A stretch of DNA of 35,855 nt from Bacteroidota bacterium (GTDB lineage: Bacteria; Bacteroidota; Bacteroidia; Bacteroidales; CAIXZF01). Location of the stretch: the NCBI GenBank assembly GCA_022709385.1, contig JAKLIX010000016.1:72926-108780 (forward strand), given 5' to 3'. Every line of letters starts with the position of its first letter. Position 1 is the stretch's first letter. The notes under the pieces are model-generated. The model did not search any database, was not told the DNA's origin, and saw nothing but the letters and a program-made list of their open reading frames with translations. The position numbers and the translations under genes were made by a program. Positions 26,175 through 33,875 of the stretch are shown one piece after another.

Positions 26175-26236
26175 CAGACTACCACCCTGCAATACTACCC
26201 TACAACATTGCACGCCAGAAATTCCAATCACCGATT

Positions 26237-26340
26237 CCACCAAACCACCAAACCACTAAACCACTAAACCACCAAACCACTAAACCTCTAAACCTCTAAA
26301 CCTCTAAACCTCTAAACTTCTAAACCACTAAACTTCTAAA
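26237..26340 (+). repeat. Octamer tandem array CCACTAAA-type, 13 units
   Basis: Thirteen contiguous 8-bp units of the form CYNCNAAA (CCACCAAA, CCACTAAA, CCTCTAAA, CTTCTAAA). The last unit ends 7 bp before the TAAGTTTG box of the next gene. Confidence 0.9.
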
Positions 26341-26347
26341 CTTTCCT

Positions 26348-26355
26348 TAAGTTTG
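26348..26355 (+). promoter_or_regulatory. -7 box TAAGTTTG of the LTA-synthase-type gene
   Basis: TAAGTTTG matches TAnnTTTG 22 bp before the GTG at 26378. The place where a -33 TTTG should be is occupied by the octamer array and has no match. Confidence 0.5.
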
Positions 26356-26377
26356 CACGTTTTTTCAAAATGGTCCC

Positions 26378-28330
26378 GTGAAGCAAAAGAAAGCAGACAG
26401 GTTTTCCGGATTTAAAGCCACTTTCAGGGTGTTGTTCACGCTGTATGCCACAGTAATCCTGTTTTTTCTGCTCCACCGTCTTCTGCAGTTATTCCTTCAT
26501 GCTGACCAGGTAAACGGAGACAACCGCCGCTATCTTCTGTTCGGTTTCTTCAACCGGGGACTGCTCTTCGATACCGTTACCGCCACCTACCTGCTGATCA
26601 TGCCTTCCCTGCTGATCATTACGGTATATCTCCGCGGCCGTTCCTCCCGGCTTCTCCATATCATCACCACCGGCTTCCTGCTGCTGGCACTCTGCCTGGC
26701 ACTGGCAGTCAGCCTGACGGACATCCCTTTCTATTCCTATTATCATGCAAGGATCAACTTCAGCGTGCTTTCCTGGACGGATGACCTGCCGCTCATGATG
26801 GAGGCTGTGTTCGGAAATGTGCTGTATGTTGTTGTACTCCTTGTTTTTATACTGCTTTTACTGATTTGTGGCCGCTTCATCACAGGCTGGACCCGACGGC
26901 AGCTGAAAGCGGTGGAGGCACAGCATGAAACCGGCATCCTGAAAAAGATCGCATGGACTGCTGTCCTGCTGTTCCTGCTTTTCCTCGGCCTCAGGGGCGA
27001 TGTCGATCCCTCCGGAACGCCGCTTCAGGTCAAACATGTGTTCGAATCTCCCAGTCCCTTTGTAAACCAGTTGGCAATCAACCCGGTATTCAATTTTCTC
27101 AGGACTTACAAGGATTTTAATGTGGATTACCTGGAAGATAGCGTCGCTGTCAGGAATGTGCGGCAATACCTTGGCATCCGTGCCGGCTATCAAAGTCCCG
27201 TGGCCCGCGATATCGTCTTCAAGGATCCCCCCGACCGGAAAAATGTCGTGCTTATCCTGATGGAAAGCCTGCATACCGGTCGCATGCGAAGGTTCGGCAA
27301 TACCGGCAACCTTACCCCCGTCCTCGACAGCCTCGCCAACCATGGCCTGATCTTCGAAAACGCCTATACTGCCGGTATTCACACCTATAATGGCGTCTTT
27401 TCCTCGCTTTTTTCCCTGCCCGCCCTGATGCAGAACAAACCGACCCTGTCATCTGAATCTTCCGGTCAGGCGTATGCCGGACTGTCGAATGTGCTGAAGA
27501 AGGAAGGATATTCCACCGTCTTCTTTCTCACCGGCTCCCGCGACTTCGACAACTTCTCCGGCGTGTTTCCCTACAACGGCATCGACATGATGGTGGATGA
27601 AAAGCATTATCCCCCCGGTTCCGTGCTGAACAACTGGGGCGTGGGGGATCATACCATGTTCCGCTACTCCCACAAGGTGCTCGACAGCCTTGACGCACTG
27701 CACAGGCCCTTCCTCGCGGTATATATGACGGTTTCGACCCATACTCCCTATACTGTGCCGGAGGATATCCCTTTCAAACCCACCGCGAAAAACGACTGTG
27801 ACCGTTCCTATCAGTATGCCGACTGGGCCCTGGGTGAATTCATGGAACAGGCTGCCCGGTCCAAATGGTTTCATCATACCCTCTTTGTCCTGATCGCCGA
27901 CCACGGCCAGGTGTTTAAACCCCTTTACGACCTCACGCTTTCCTATCACCATACACCGCTGATCTTTTATTGCCCGGAAACGATTCAGGCTTCCGTGGAA
28001 CAAAAATTATCCCTGCAGATCGACGTCTTTCCCACCATCATGGGCATGCTCAGAATTCCATACAGGAACAACACACTCGGCATTGACCTGATGCGGGAAA
28101 GCAGGCCTTTTGCCTATTTCAGCGCGGACCGCAAGCTCGGTGTGCTGAACCAACAGTATTATCTTATCATCGATCAGGGAGGACACGAATCGCTCTACCG
28201 CTACCGGGCACATTCCCTGCTCAATGAAATCGACCGCCATCCTGTGCTTGCCGACAGCATGAAAACCTATGCGTTCAGCATGCTGCAGACCATGCAGTTC
28301 ATGCTGCGGAAACGCCTGACCGGCCTGTGA
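26378..28330 (+). CDS. LTA synthase-type membrane transferase (alkaline phosphatase fold)
   Basis: 650 residues with a GTG start; the ATG at 26370 is out of frame and soon stops. Five hydrophobic segments (about 17-40, 62-84, 92-116, 143-166 and 190-206) anchor an external catalytic domain of the LtaS/sulfatase family. Conserved metal and nucleophile positions are visible: Glu296 in LILMESLH, Thr336 in AGIHTYNGVF, Trp420 near LNNWGVGD, His455 in VSTHTPY and Asp508-His509 in LIADHG. In Gram-positive bacteria such enzymes polymerise glycerol phosphate. In Gram-negative relatives they transfer phosphoglycerol or phosphoethanolamine to periplasmic glycans or lipids, so the substrate here is unknown. 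It is followed after 37 bp by the GH95-like gene on the same strand. Confidence 0.92.
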   Translation: MKQKKADRFSGFKATFRVLFTLYATVILFFLLHRLLQLFLHADQVNGDNRRYLLFGFFNRGLLFDTVTATYLLIMPSLLIITVYLRGRSSRLLHIITTGFLLLALCLALAVSLTDIPFYSYYHARINFSVLSWTDDLPLMMEAVFGNVLYVVVLLVFILLLLICGRFITGWTRRQLKAVEAQHETGILKKIAWTAVLLFLLFLGLRGDVDPSGTPLQVKHVFESPSPFVNQLAINPVFNFLRTYKDFNVDYLEDSVAVRNVRQYLGIRAGYQSPVARDIVFKDPPDRKNVVLILMESLHTGRMRRFGNTGNLTPVLDSLANHGLIFENAYTAGIHTYNGVFSSLFSLPALMQNKPTLSSESSGQAYAGLSNVLKKEGYSTVFFLTGSRDFDNFSGVFPYNGIDMMVDEKHYPPGSVLNNWGVGDHTMFRYSHKVLDSLDALHRPFLAVYMTVSTHTPYTVPEDIPFKPTAKNDCDRSYQYADWALGEFMEQAARSKWFHHTLFVLIADHGQVFKPLYDLTLSYHHTPLIFYCPETIQASVEQKLSLQIDVFPTIMGMLRIPYRNNTLGIDLMRESRPFAYFSADRKLGVLNQQYYLIIDQGGHESLYRYRAHSLLNEIDRHPVLADSMKTYAFSMLQTMQFMLRKRLTGL

Positions 28331-28367
28331 GTTTTATCCGTACCTTCGTTCAAACTTGATTGTTTAA

Positions 28368-30647
28368 ATGAAAACCGGCCTTTTAATCCTGCTAAGCTGT
28401 TACACCGTCCTTGGAGGCTGCTGCAAAAGCATATACGCACAGGGACCAGCTGTTGAAATGGCCGGTCTGCCTGCTGCCTGGCACCAGGGCATCCCCCTCG
28501 GCAATGGCCTGATGGGAGCGATGGTATGGTCCGGGGACGGTCACTTACGCCTCTCCATCGACCGTGCCGACCTCTGGGACTTAAGCTATATCAGGGAATT
28601 CGACCTCGACGAATGGAACTTCAGCTGGGTCTTCCAACGATGGGTCAAAGCGGGTGAGTATGGTGCCGTACAACAGCTTTTCGACCAACCCTACTACCGT
28701 GACCCTGCCCCGGTCAGGCTTCCGGCCGGCGCCGTCACACTGGATCTCTTCAGCTTGGGCAGGCCCGACAGCGTCTCCCTCGATCTGTTCAGAGGTAGCT
28801 GCAGGCTTGCCTGGAACAGCGGGATCGCCATGAGCATTTTCGTGCATGCAAGCCAGCATGTGGGGATGTTCCGTATCACCGGACTGCCAAAGGAAATCGC
28901 ACCTGCACTCAGTCCCCATAATTTCCTGCTGGTCAGAAACCGCTTTTCCACGGATACCGTTCCCATCGGTTGGCAGCAGCTCTCATACCCCCTGCCGGTG
29001 ATGCGTGTGGAGAAACAACGGGCTTATTTTCACCAGGATGCCTCCCAGGGCATATCATGGGAGATGGAGTTACAATGGAAATATCATCAGGATACCCTCG
29101 ATGCTGCCTGGTCGGTGGCCGTTCATTACCCCGGCGGAGAAACCACTGTCCCGGTCTGGGATATGGTTTCACATTTCCTTACTCTGGGGTACGACAGCCT
29201 GTACCGGACTCATACCGGCTGGTGGCAGCGCTACTGGATGCAGGCCGCGCTTCACCTGCCCGATTCCGCCATGCAGCGTCAGTGGGAAATGGGACAGTAC
29301 CTGACGGGGGCTTCCTTCAGGAAAGATGCGCCCCCTCCTTCCATCCTCGGCCTGTGGACCAATGATGACGGTCAGTTGCCGTATGATAAAAACGCGTATC
29401 ATCATTATTTACATACCCAGATGTGCGCCTGGCCCTGCTACTCGGGAAACCGCCTGGCAGAGGCCGCCGTGCTCACCGACTGGCTCTGGCTGTACAAGCC
29501 GGTGGCGGAAAAATACACCCGGAAGTACTTCGGGGCCGACGGACTGGCTTTCCCGGGAGTGTCGGCTTTCAATGCCTATCCCCTCGGGGGTGGCGCCCCC
29601 TGGGCCTTTTCTCCCACCGTCTCAGCCTGGCTGGGCCATCACTTCTACTGGCAGTGGAAATACTCCATGGACCGGAATTTCCTGCAGCACAGAGCCTATC
29701 CCTGGGTCAGGGATGTGGCGCTGTTCCTCGAAAAGATGTCGGTGTTCCTTCCCGATTCCAGCCGCTGCCTCCTGATGAGCTCGAGTCCGAAAACCGGCGG
29801 CGCCACCGGCGAAGCCTGGTTCGGACTGAATACGAACTATGACCTGGCGCTCATCAGGGCGCTCCACACGGCGGCATGCGAGATGGCGGAACAACTCGGA
29901 CTCGAAGATGATCTTCAGCGCTGGCGCCGGAATCTGGACAGCTGGCCGGAACCTGCGGTCGACAGCACTTTTTCCAGGCTCATGATCGCTCCGGGAGTCT
30001 TGCCCGACCCGCATCATTCCTACCTCTCGCATCTTGTGGCGGTGTATCCCCTGGGACTGATCGACGCCTTCCGCGACGAACGGACGGCATCACTGGTGAA
30101 GCGTAGCCTAGATGACCTGGCCCCCGCATCGGATGCTTCGTGGCAGGCATACGGACTTGCCTGGCTTGCCCTCTTACGGGCCAGGGCCGGACAGGGGAAT
30201 GAAGCCCGGGCAGCGCTCAGGGCGCTGATCAGGGGGCATTTCCTTGCCAACGGGCTGGCGGTCACGGAAAAACAGAAAGACAGGCAGGAAACGCTGCCGC
30301 TCAGTCCGGAAGCCGGAATGGGCTTCAATGCAGCCGTGCAGGAGATGCTGTTGCAGGGACATCATGGCATCATCAGGCTGTTCCCGGCCATCCCGGAGGA
30401 ATGGAAAAACGTGTCTTTCATGAAGCTGAGAACGGAAGGAGCTTTCCTGGTGTCGGCCGCGATGAAACAGGGCCTGGTGAGCAGCGTGGTGGTCCTGTCA
30501 GAAAAGGGCGGGGTGATGCGGATGGCCAATCCTTTCGGTACCGCCGCCGTACGGATCAGCGGCGCCAGGGCTGAGTCCCTCGACGATAAGGAGATCGTTG
30601 TCCATACTCGTCCGGGAATGATCATGCAGTTTACGAAAAATGAATAA
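28368..30647 (+). CDS. GH95-like glycoside hydrolase with altered catalytic asparagines
   Basis: 759 residues with an N-terminal signal (MKTGLLILLSCYTVLGGCCK, perhaps a lipoprotein with Cys at GGC). The beta-sandwich N-domain has the family WHQGIPLGNGLMGAMVW motif. The (alpha/alpha)6 part covers roughly 270-640, and the C-terminal GFNAAVQEMLLQGHHGIIRLFPAIPEEW block is typical of GH95, whose known members are alpha-L-fucosidases or galactosidases. The GH95 segment that normally reads NxNxxMNYWP is YLHTQMCAWP here, so both Asn residues that activate water in characterised GH95 enzymes are replaced. Specificity therefore cannot be predicted, and another reaction or loss of activity is possible. 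A TACCTTCG box at 28341-28348 is a weak promoter candidate. It sits between the LTA-synthase-type gene and hutI. Confidence 0.85.
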   Translation: MKTGLLILLSCYTVLGGCCKSIYAQGPAVEMAGLPAAWHQGIPLGNGLMGAMVWSGDGHLRLSIDRADLWDLSYIREFDLDEWNFSWVFQRWVKAGEYGAVQQLFDQPYYRDPAPVRLPAGAVTLDLFSLGRPDSVSLDLFRGSCRLAWNSGIAMSIFVHASQHVGMFRITGLPKEIAPALSPHNFLLVRNRFSTDTVPIGWQQLSYPLPVMRVEKQRAYFHQDASQGISWEMELQWKYHQDTLDAAWSVAVHYPGGETTVPVWDMVSHFLTLGYDSLYRTHTGWWQRYWMQAALHLPDSAMQRQWEMGQYLTGASFRKDAPPPSILGLWTNDDGQLPYDKNAYHHYLHTQMCAWPCYSGNRLAEAAVLTDWLWLYKPVAEKYTRKYFGADGLAFPGVSAFNAYPLGGGAPWAFSPTVSAWLGHHFYWQWKYSMDRNFLQHRAYPWVRDVALFLEKMSVFLPDSSRCLLMSSSPKTGGATGEAWFGLNTNYDLALIRALHTAACEMAEQLGLEDDLQRWRRNLDSWPEPAVDSTFSRLMIAPGVLPDPHHSYLSHLVAVYPLGLIDAFRDERTASLVKRSLDDLAPASDASWQAYGLAWLALLRARAGQGNEARAALRALIRGHFLANGLAVTEKQKDRQETLPLSPEAGMGFNAAVQEMLLQGHHGIIRLFPAIPEEWKNVSFMKLRTEGAFLVSAAMKQGLVSSVVVLSEKGGVMRMANPFGTAAVRISGARAESLDDKEIVVHTRPGMIMQFTKNE

Positions 30648-30661
30648 GGGTCTGTGACCCT
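30647..30661. repeat. Short perfect hairpin AGGGTC-TGT-GACCCT after the GH95-like stop
   Basis: Six-base arms with a 3-base loop directly after the TAA stop. There is no T-tract, so it could stabilise an mRNA 3' end but is not a clear terminator. Confidence 0.4.
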
Positions 30662-30704
30662 GTACAAGCGCCTTCACGAATGAACATCATAAGGAGAAAA
30701 TAAA

Positions 30705-31967
30705 ATGAACAGGATCTTAATCAGGAATATCGATACCCTGGCCGGGGTGGAATACCCGGGCCGCGAGCGCAAAAGGGTCTGCGGTGCGGAAATGTCGGAG
30801 TTCAATGTGATCAGAAATGCCTTTTTGCTCATTTCGGAGGGAGAGATCGAGAACTTCGGGAGCATGGAACATTGCATGTACCGGCCTGAAACGGCAGGTG
30901 AGATGCAGGTGATCGACGCGGCCGGAAAGGCTGTGCTGCCCTGCTGGTGCGACAGCCACACCCACCTGGTGTATGCCGCCAGCCGGGAAGGGGAGTTTAT
31001 CGATAAGATCAGGGGAATGAGTTATGAGGAGATCGCCCGGAGAGGCGGGGGGATACTGAATTCGGCCCGGCGCCTGCACGAGACCCCGGAGGAGGAATTG
31101 TTTGAAACGGCCTCTCTCAGGTTGCGTGAAATCATGTCGTATGGAACGGGAGCCGTGGAAATCAAAAGCGGTTACGGCCTCAATACGGAAGATGAACTGA
31201 AGATGCTGCGCGTGATCCGAAGGCTGAAACAGGAAAGCCGGCTTACCATCAGGGCGAGTTTCCTGGGCGCTCATGCCGTTCCGGCGGAATATAAGGGAAG
31301 GCAGGAAGAATATGTGGATATGCTCATCGGCGAGATGCTGCCGCGCGTGGCGGAAGAGCGACTGGCCGATTATGTGGACGTGTTCTGCGACAGGGGCTTC
31401 TTTACCGTAGACGAAACGGCACGTATCCTCGATGCGGCCGGCCGTTACGGACTCATCCCGAAGATCCATGCCAACGAACTGGATTATTCCGGCGGAATAC
31501 AGACCGGGGTGCAGTTTGGCGCCCTGTCTGTCGACCATCTTGAATATACCGGGGAAGCGGAGATCAGGGCGCTGAAAGGCACGGCCACCATGCCGACCAT
31601 TTTGCCGGGAGCCGCCTTTTTCCTCGGCCTGCCATATGCGCCCGCAAGGGAAATGATCGATGCCGGACTCGGCATTGCCATGGCATCTGACTACAACCCC
31701 GGCTCCTCGCCCAGCGGCAATATGCAGTTTATCCTCTCGATGGCCTGCATCAAATACCGCCTGCTGCCGGAAGAAGCCCTCAATGCCGTCACCCTGAACA
31801 CCGCCTACGCCATGGGAATCAGCGATACCCACGGATCCGTCGCCATCGGGAAAAGAGCCAATGTGTTCATCACCAGGACCCTATCCTCACTCGCCTACCT
31901 TCCGTACGCCTTTGGCGAAAACAAGGTGGAAACCGTGATCATCGGCGGCAAAGTGGTGCAGGGCTAA
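30705..31967 (+). CDS. hutI: Imidazolonepropionase
   Basis: 420 residues, normal length. It hydrolyses 4-imidazolone-5-propanoate to N-formimidoyl-glutamate in histidine degradation, in the cytoplasm, with one metal ion. The amidohydrolase landmarks are present: DSHTHLVYA with metal-binding His85 and His87, GGGILNS, IKSGYGLNTEDE, GAHAVP (His190), IHANELDYSGG (His255) and ASDYNPGSSPSGNM (Asp329). An unusually good Shine-Dalgarno AAGGAG lies 8 bp before the ATG, which fixes the start. No hutH, hutU or hutG is in the window, so it is separated from the rest of the pathway at least locally. It is followed by an octamer repeat array. Confidence 0.96.
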   Translation: MNRILIRNIDTLAGVEYPGRERKRVCGAEMSEFNVIRNAFLLISEGEIENFGSMEHCMYRPETAGEMQVIDAAGKAVLPCWCDSHTHLVYAASREGEFIDKIRGMSYEEIARRGGGILNSARRLHETPEEELFETASLRLREIMSYGTGAVEIKSGYGLNTEDELKMLRVIRRLKQESRLTIRASFLGAHAVPAEYKGRQEEYVDMLIGEMLPRVAEERLADYVDVFCDRGFFTVDETARILDAAGRYGLIPKIHANELDYSGGIQTGVQFGALSVDHLEYTGEAEIRALKGTATMPTILPGAAFFLGLPYAPAREMIDAGLGIAMASDYNPGSSPSGNMQFILSMACIKYRLLPEEALNAVTLNTAYAMGISDTHGSVAIGKRANVFITRTLSSLAYLPYAFGENKVETVIIGGKVVQG

Positions 31968-31979
31968 AGCCTGCCCCAA

Positions 31980-32067
31980 TTCATTCCCTCATTCTGGCAT
32001 TCCCGCATTCCCGCATTCTGGCATTCCTGCATTCTGGCATTCTTGCATTCCGGCATTCTTGCATTCC
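31980..32067 (+). repeat. Octamer tandem array NGCATTCY-type, 11 units
   Basis: Eleven 8-bp units (for example GGCATTCC, CGCATTCT, TGCATTCC) beginning 12 bp after the hutI stop. The sequence differs from the other octamer array but the period is the same. Confidence 0.9.
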
Positions 32068-32164
32068 CGCAATGTCAAACATGGTTTTCAATACCCGGTG
32101 AAGCCCCGGAAATGCCGGATACCGATTTATGGATTTATTGGTTTAGAAGTTTCGTTGTCTGAAA

Positions 32165-32217
32165 TTTGTAGAGACACGATTTTATCGTTTGTAGAGACAC
32201 GATTTATCGTGTCTCTA
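32165..32217. repeat. TAGAGACACGAT palindrome with an extra direct copy
   Basis: TAGAGACACGAT (32192-32203), a TT spacer and ATCGTGTCTCTA (32206-32217) make a perfect 12-bp inverted repeat. TTTGTAGAGACACGATT also occurs directly before it (from 32165). Confidence 0.85.
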
Positions 32218-32415
32218 TCAATATGTCAAGACACATTATCCAAGGCCCGGGAAAGAATAGGACAGGAAATAAGTGACAAATTCCAATAATAATCCAATCT
32301 CCCGGTGGAGAGCACAAATGTAAGGATTTTTCATGCGTTGTCAAGGGGGGGAGTGATAATAACGAGGGCAGGTGAAACACATTTTTCTAATTTCTGTGTT
32401 CTTTCGGTAAAATTT

Positions 32416-33537
32416 TCAGGATTCAGATAAAATATTGAAGAGGTCAATATTCAGGTAAATTGTTTCCTTTCCGATTTTTTCAGGAATTAAAACACCGAGG
32501 CTTTCCAACTGTTTAAGGTATCTCTTTGCCGTATTCAGACTCCTTATTTTATTGTCCAGCAATTTTTTCGGACTGATATATGGCTGTTCGAAAAGTTTCC
32601 CGGTAAAATCTTTTCTTATGGAGGGAATCTTATCATTGATCAGTTCCGAGGTTCTTGAATACAGCCTGTCAATTTCTTCAATTTTACTGATGGTATACTT
32701 TGCGGTTTCTTCAATTGCTTTCAGCATAAAAATGATCCAGGGATTCCACCTTCCAAGTGTCGTTACATTTTTCAGGAGTTCATAGTATTCATCCTTTTGC
32801 CTGATGATATAGGAGCTCAGATAGAGAATCGGAAGATCTAACAGCTGCTTTTGAATCATGAACAGAATAAATAAAATTCTTCCTGCCCGCCCGTTCCCAT
32901 CCCTGAATGGGTGTATGGCTTCAAACTGATAATGTGAGATGGCAATTTTCAGCAGCGGATCATAGGGATATTTTATATCATCATTCATGTATTCGGTTAA
33001 GTTATTTAATTTCTGTAAAATGACTTCCGTGCCCCTTGGCGGAGTATAAACCACCTCACCCGCCAGATTTCCGCTTCCCCGTTTAAGAATTTTGGTTTCA
33101 GTTTGCGGTGGGCGTATCTGGTCATGAACCTGTTTGATTTCCTGGTATATACCAACCATGGTTTCAATGGTCAAGGCCTGATTCCTGACAATGTCATGAT
33201 ATCCCTTCCAAAGTGCCTGCCTGTACCTCAGTACTTCTTTGGCATTTCCTTTCAGCCCGTATTCGCTGATTGTGAGTGCTTTATAAAGTTCATCATCCGT
33301 TGTGAAGATGTTCTCTATCTCTGTGCTTGCTTTTGCCTCTCTGAGCGCAATGGTATTAACCAGCATCGATTGATTCGGAAGCTTTTTTGCAATCCCCTTC
33401 AGCTCGGCAAGGGCTTTGTTTGCGTTGTTTAATGCTTTATACACTTCCTTCGTTTCAACCTTCTCATCATCCGGTGGAAGCAGCGGTAAGCTGTTGAAGG
33501 GTTTGTTTCTGTCGTATGCTTCAATCAGGTTTGACAT
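32416..33537 (-). CDS. Fic-domain AMP-transferase, self-inhibited (class II type)
   Basis: 373 residues. The Fic motif is complete, HPFRDGNGRAGR (209-220), so adenylyl transfer from ATP to a protein hydroxyl is expected. An inhibitory helix motif (S/T)xxxE(G/N) is present N-terminal to the Fic core as STEIEN (71-76), which places it with class II Fic proteins that restrain their own activity. The N-terminal Fic/DOC domain and a C-terminal winged-helix-like region (about 320-373, with SLNTAKRYLKQLESLGVL) match the common Bacteroidetes/Shewanella architecture. The winged helix suggests DNA binding, and two matching palindromes lie at its promoter, consistent with autoregulation. The gene looks more AT-rich than those to its left. 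No separate antitoxin gene is visible beside it. Confidence 0.93.
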   Translation of the reverse strand: MSNLIEAYDRNKPFNSLPLLPPDDEKVETKEVYKALNNANKALAELKGIAKKLPNQSMLVNTIALREAKASTEIENIFTTDDELYKALTISEYGLKGNAKEVLRYRQALWKGYHDIVRNQALTIETMVGIYQEIKQVHDQIRPPQTETKILKRGSGNLAGEVVYTPPRGTEVILQKLNNLTEYMNDDIKYPYDPLLKIAISHYQFEAIHPFRDGNGRAGRILFILFMIQKQLLDLPILYLSSYIIRQKDEYYELLKNVTTLGRWNPWIIFMLKAIEETAKYTISKIEEIDRLYSRTSELINDKIPSIRKDFTGKLFEQPYISPKKLLDNKIRSLNTAKRYLKQLESLGVLIPEKIGKETIYLNIDLFNILSES

Positions 33538-33550
33538 GAATTTTTTCTTT

Positions 33551-33575
33551 TGTCAAAAATACAATAAAATTGACA
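33551..33575. promoter_or_regulatory. Candidate operator 1 at fic, TGTCAA-N13-TTGACA
   Basis: Perfect inverted repeat 14 bp upstream of the fic start codon. It overlaps the -7 box TATTTTTG (minus strand 33561-33554), so a bound protein would block transcription. Confidence 0.65.
33554..33561 (-). promoter_or_regulatory. -7 box TATTTTTG of fic
   Basis: Full TAnnTTTG match 17 bp before the ATG at 33537, with no clear -33 TTTG. It lies within candidate operator 1. Confidence 0.5.
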
Positions 33576-33620
33576 GATAAGGCTGTTTTTCGTCATTCTG
33601 ACCCTAAAAATCATGCTTTC

Positions 33621-33645
33621 TGTCAAAAATGTTTAATAATTGACA
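33621..33645. promoter_or_regulatory. Candidate operator 2 at fic, TGTCAA-N13-TTGACA
   Basis: Same arms and same 13-base spacer as operator 1, exactly 70 bp further upstream. The arms extend to CTGTCAA/TTGACAG. Confidence 0.65.
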
Positions 33646-33669
33646 GATTGATAAGCGCTGTACACAATG

Positions 33670-33771
33670 TATACCGAAAGAACACAGGCGTGCGAAAAAT
33701 GTGCATACAGAGTCATCGGTATAAAGGATCTTTACTCATACTTGACAGGTTTGCATCTGCAAGGCTGTTTA
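33670..33771 (-). repeat. Rearranged dispersed hairpin element
   Basis: The hairpin module is on the minus strand at 33771-33733 (TAAACAGCC...TGTCAAGTATGAGTA). Next to it TATACCGA (33670-33677) and TCGGTATA (33716-33723) form an inverted repeat that recalls the element's TATACCGACAC start. The middle of the 5' module is not recognisable. Confidence 0.55.
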
Positions 33772-33822
33772 GCAGGTTGCCAGATACGGAAACAGGCAAA
33801 TATTCTGATTAAGATGACCTTA

Positions 33823-33858
33823 GCATTCGTAAACCAGCCAAATGCCGACACAAAGTTA
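33823..33858 (+). repeat. Degenerate dispersed hairpin element fragment
   Basis: GCATTCGTAAACCAGCCAA followed by ATGCCGACAC resembles the element's GCATTCGCAAACCTGTCAA and its TATACCGACAC start joined end to start. Weak but adjacent to another copy. Confidence 0.4.
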
Positions 33859-33875
33859 TGCGGTTGTGCAAATGC

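Larger units (their letters stand above)
25492..26377. other. Repeat-rich intergenic region without genes
   Basis: Nearly 0.9 kb with no credible coding sequence. In order it holds the promoter of protease copy 4, a GC-rich hairpin, a nested pair of dispersed elements, six ATGTGNCACAT-type palindromes and a 13-unit octamer array that runs up to the LTA-synthase promoter. Confidence 0.8.
31968..32415. other. Intergenic region between hutI and fic, no gene seen
   Basis: Holds the NGCATTCY array, the TAGAGACACGAT palindrome with a direct half copy, and AT-rich sequence. A weak inverted repeat (AACACA/TGTGTT, about 32377-32401) just beyond the fic stop might serve as its 3' end. No reading frame with family features. 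Confidence 0.6.
33538..33875. other. Intergenic region between fic and the HATPase/DUF4325 gene, no gene seen
   Basis: 338 bp holding the fic promoter with its two TGTCAA/TTGACA palindromes (33551-33575, 33621-33645) and a decayed hairpin-element cluster (33670-33858). No reading frame with family features was recognised. Confidence 0.6.

Noticed and set aside
26084..26299. Open frame of 71 codons on plus strand ending in repeated NHQTTKPL
   Set aside because: It simply reads through the palindrome array and the octamer array; the protein repeat is a by-product of the DNA repeat.
25986..26340. Possible CRISPR array
   Set aside because: The palindromes are only 11 bp with irregular spacing and the octamers have no spacers; no cas genes are in the window.
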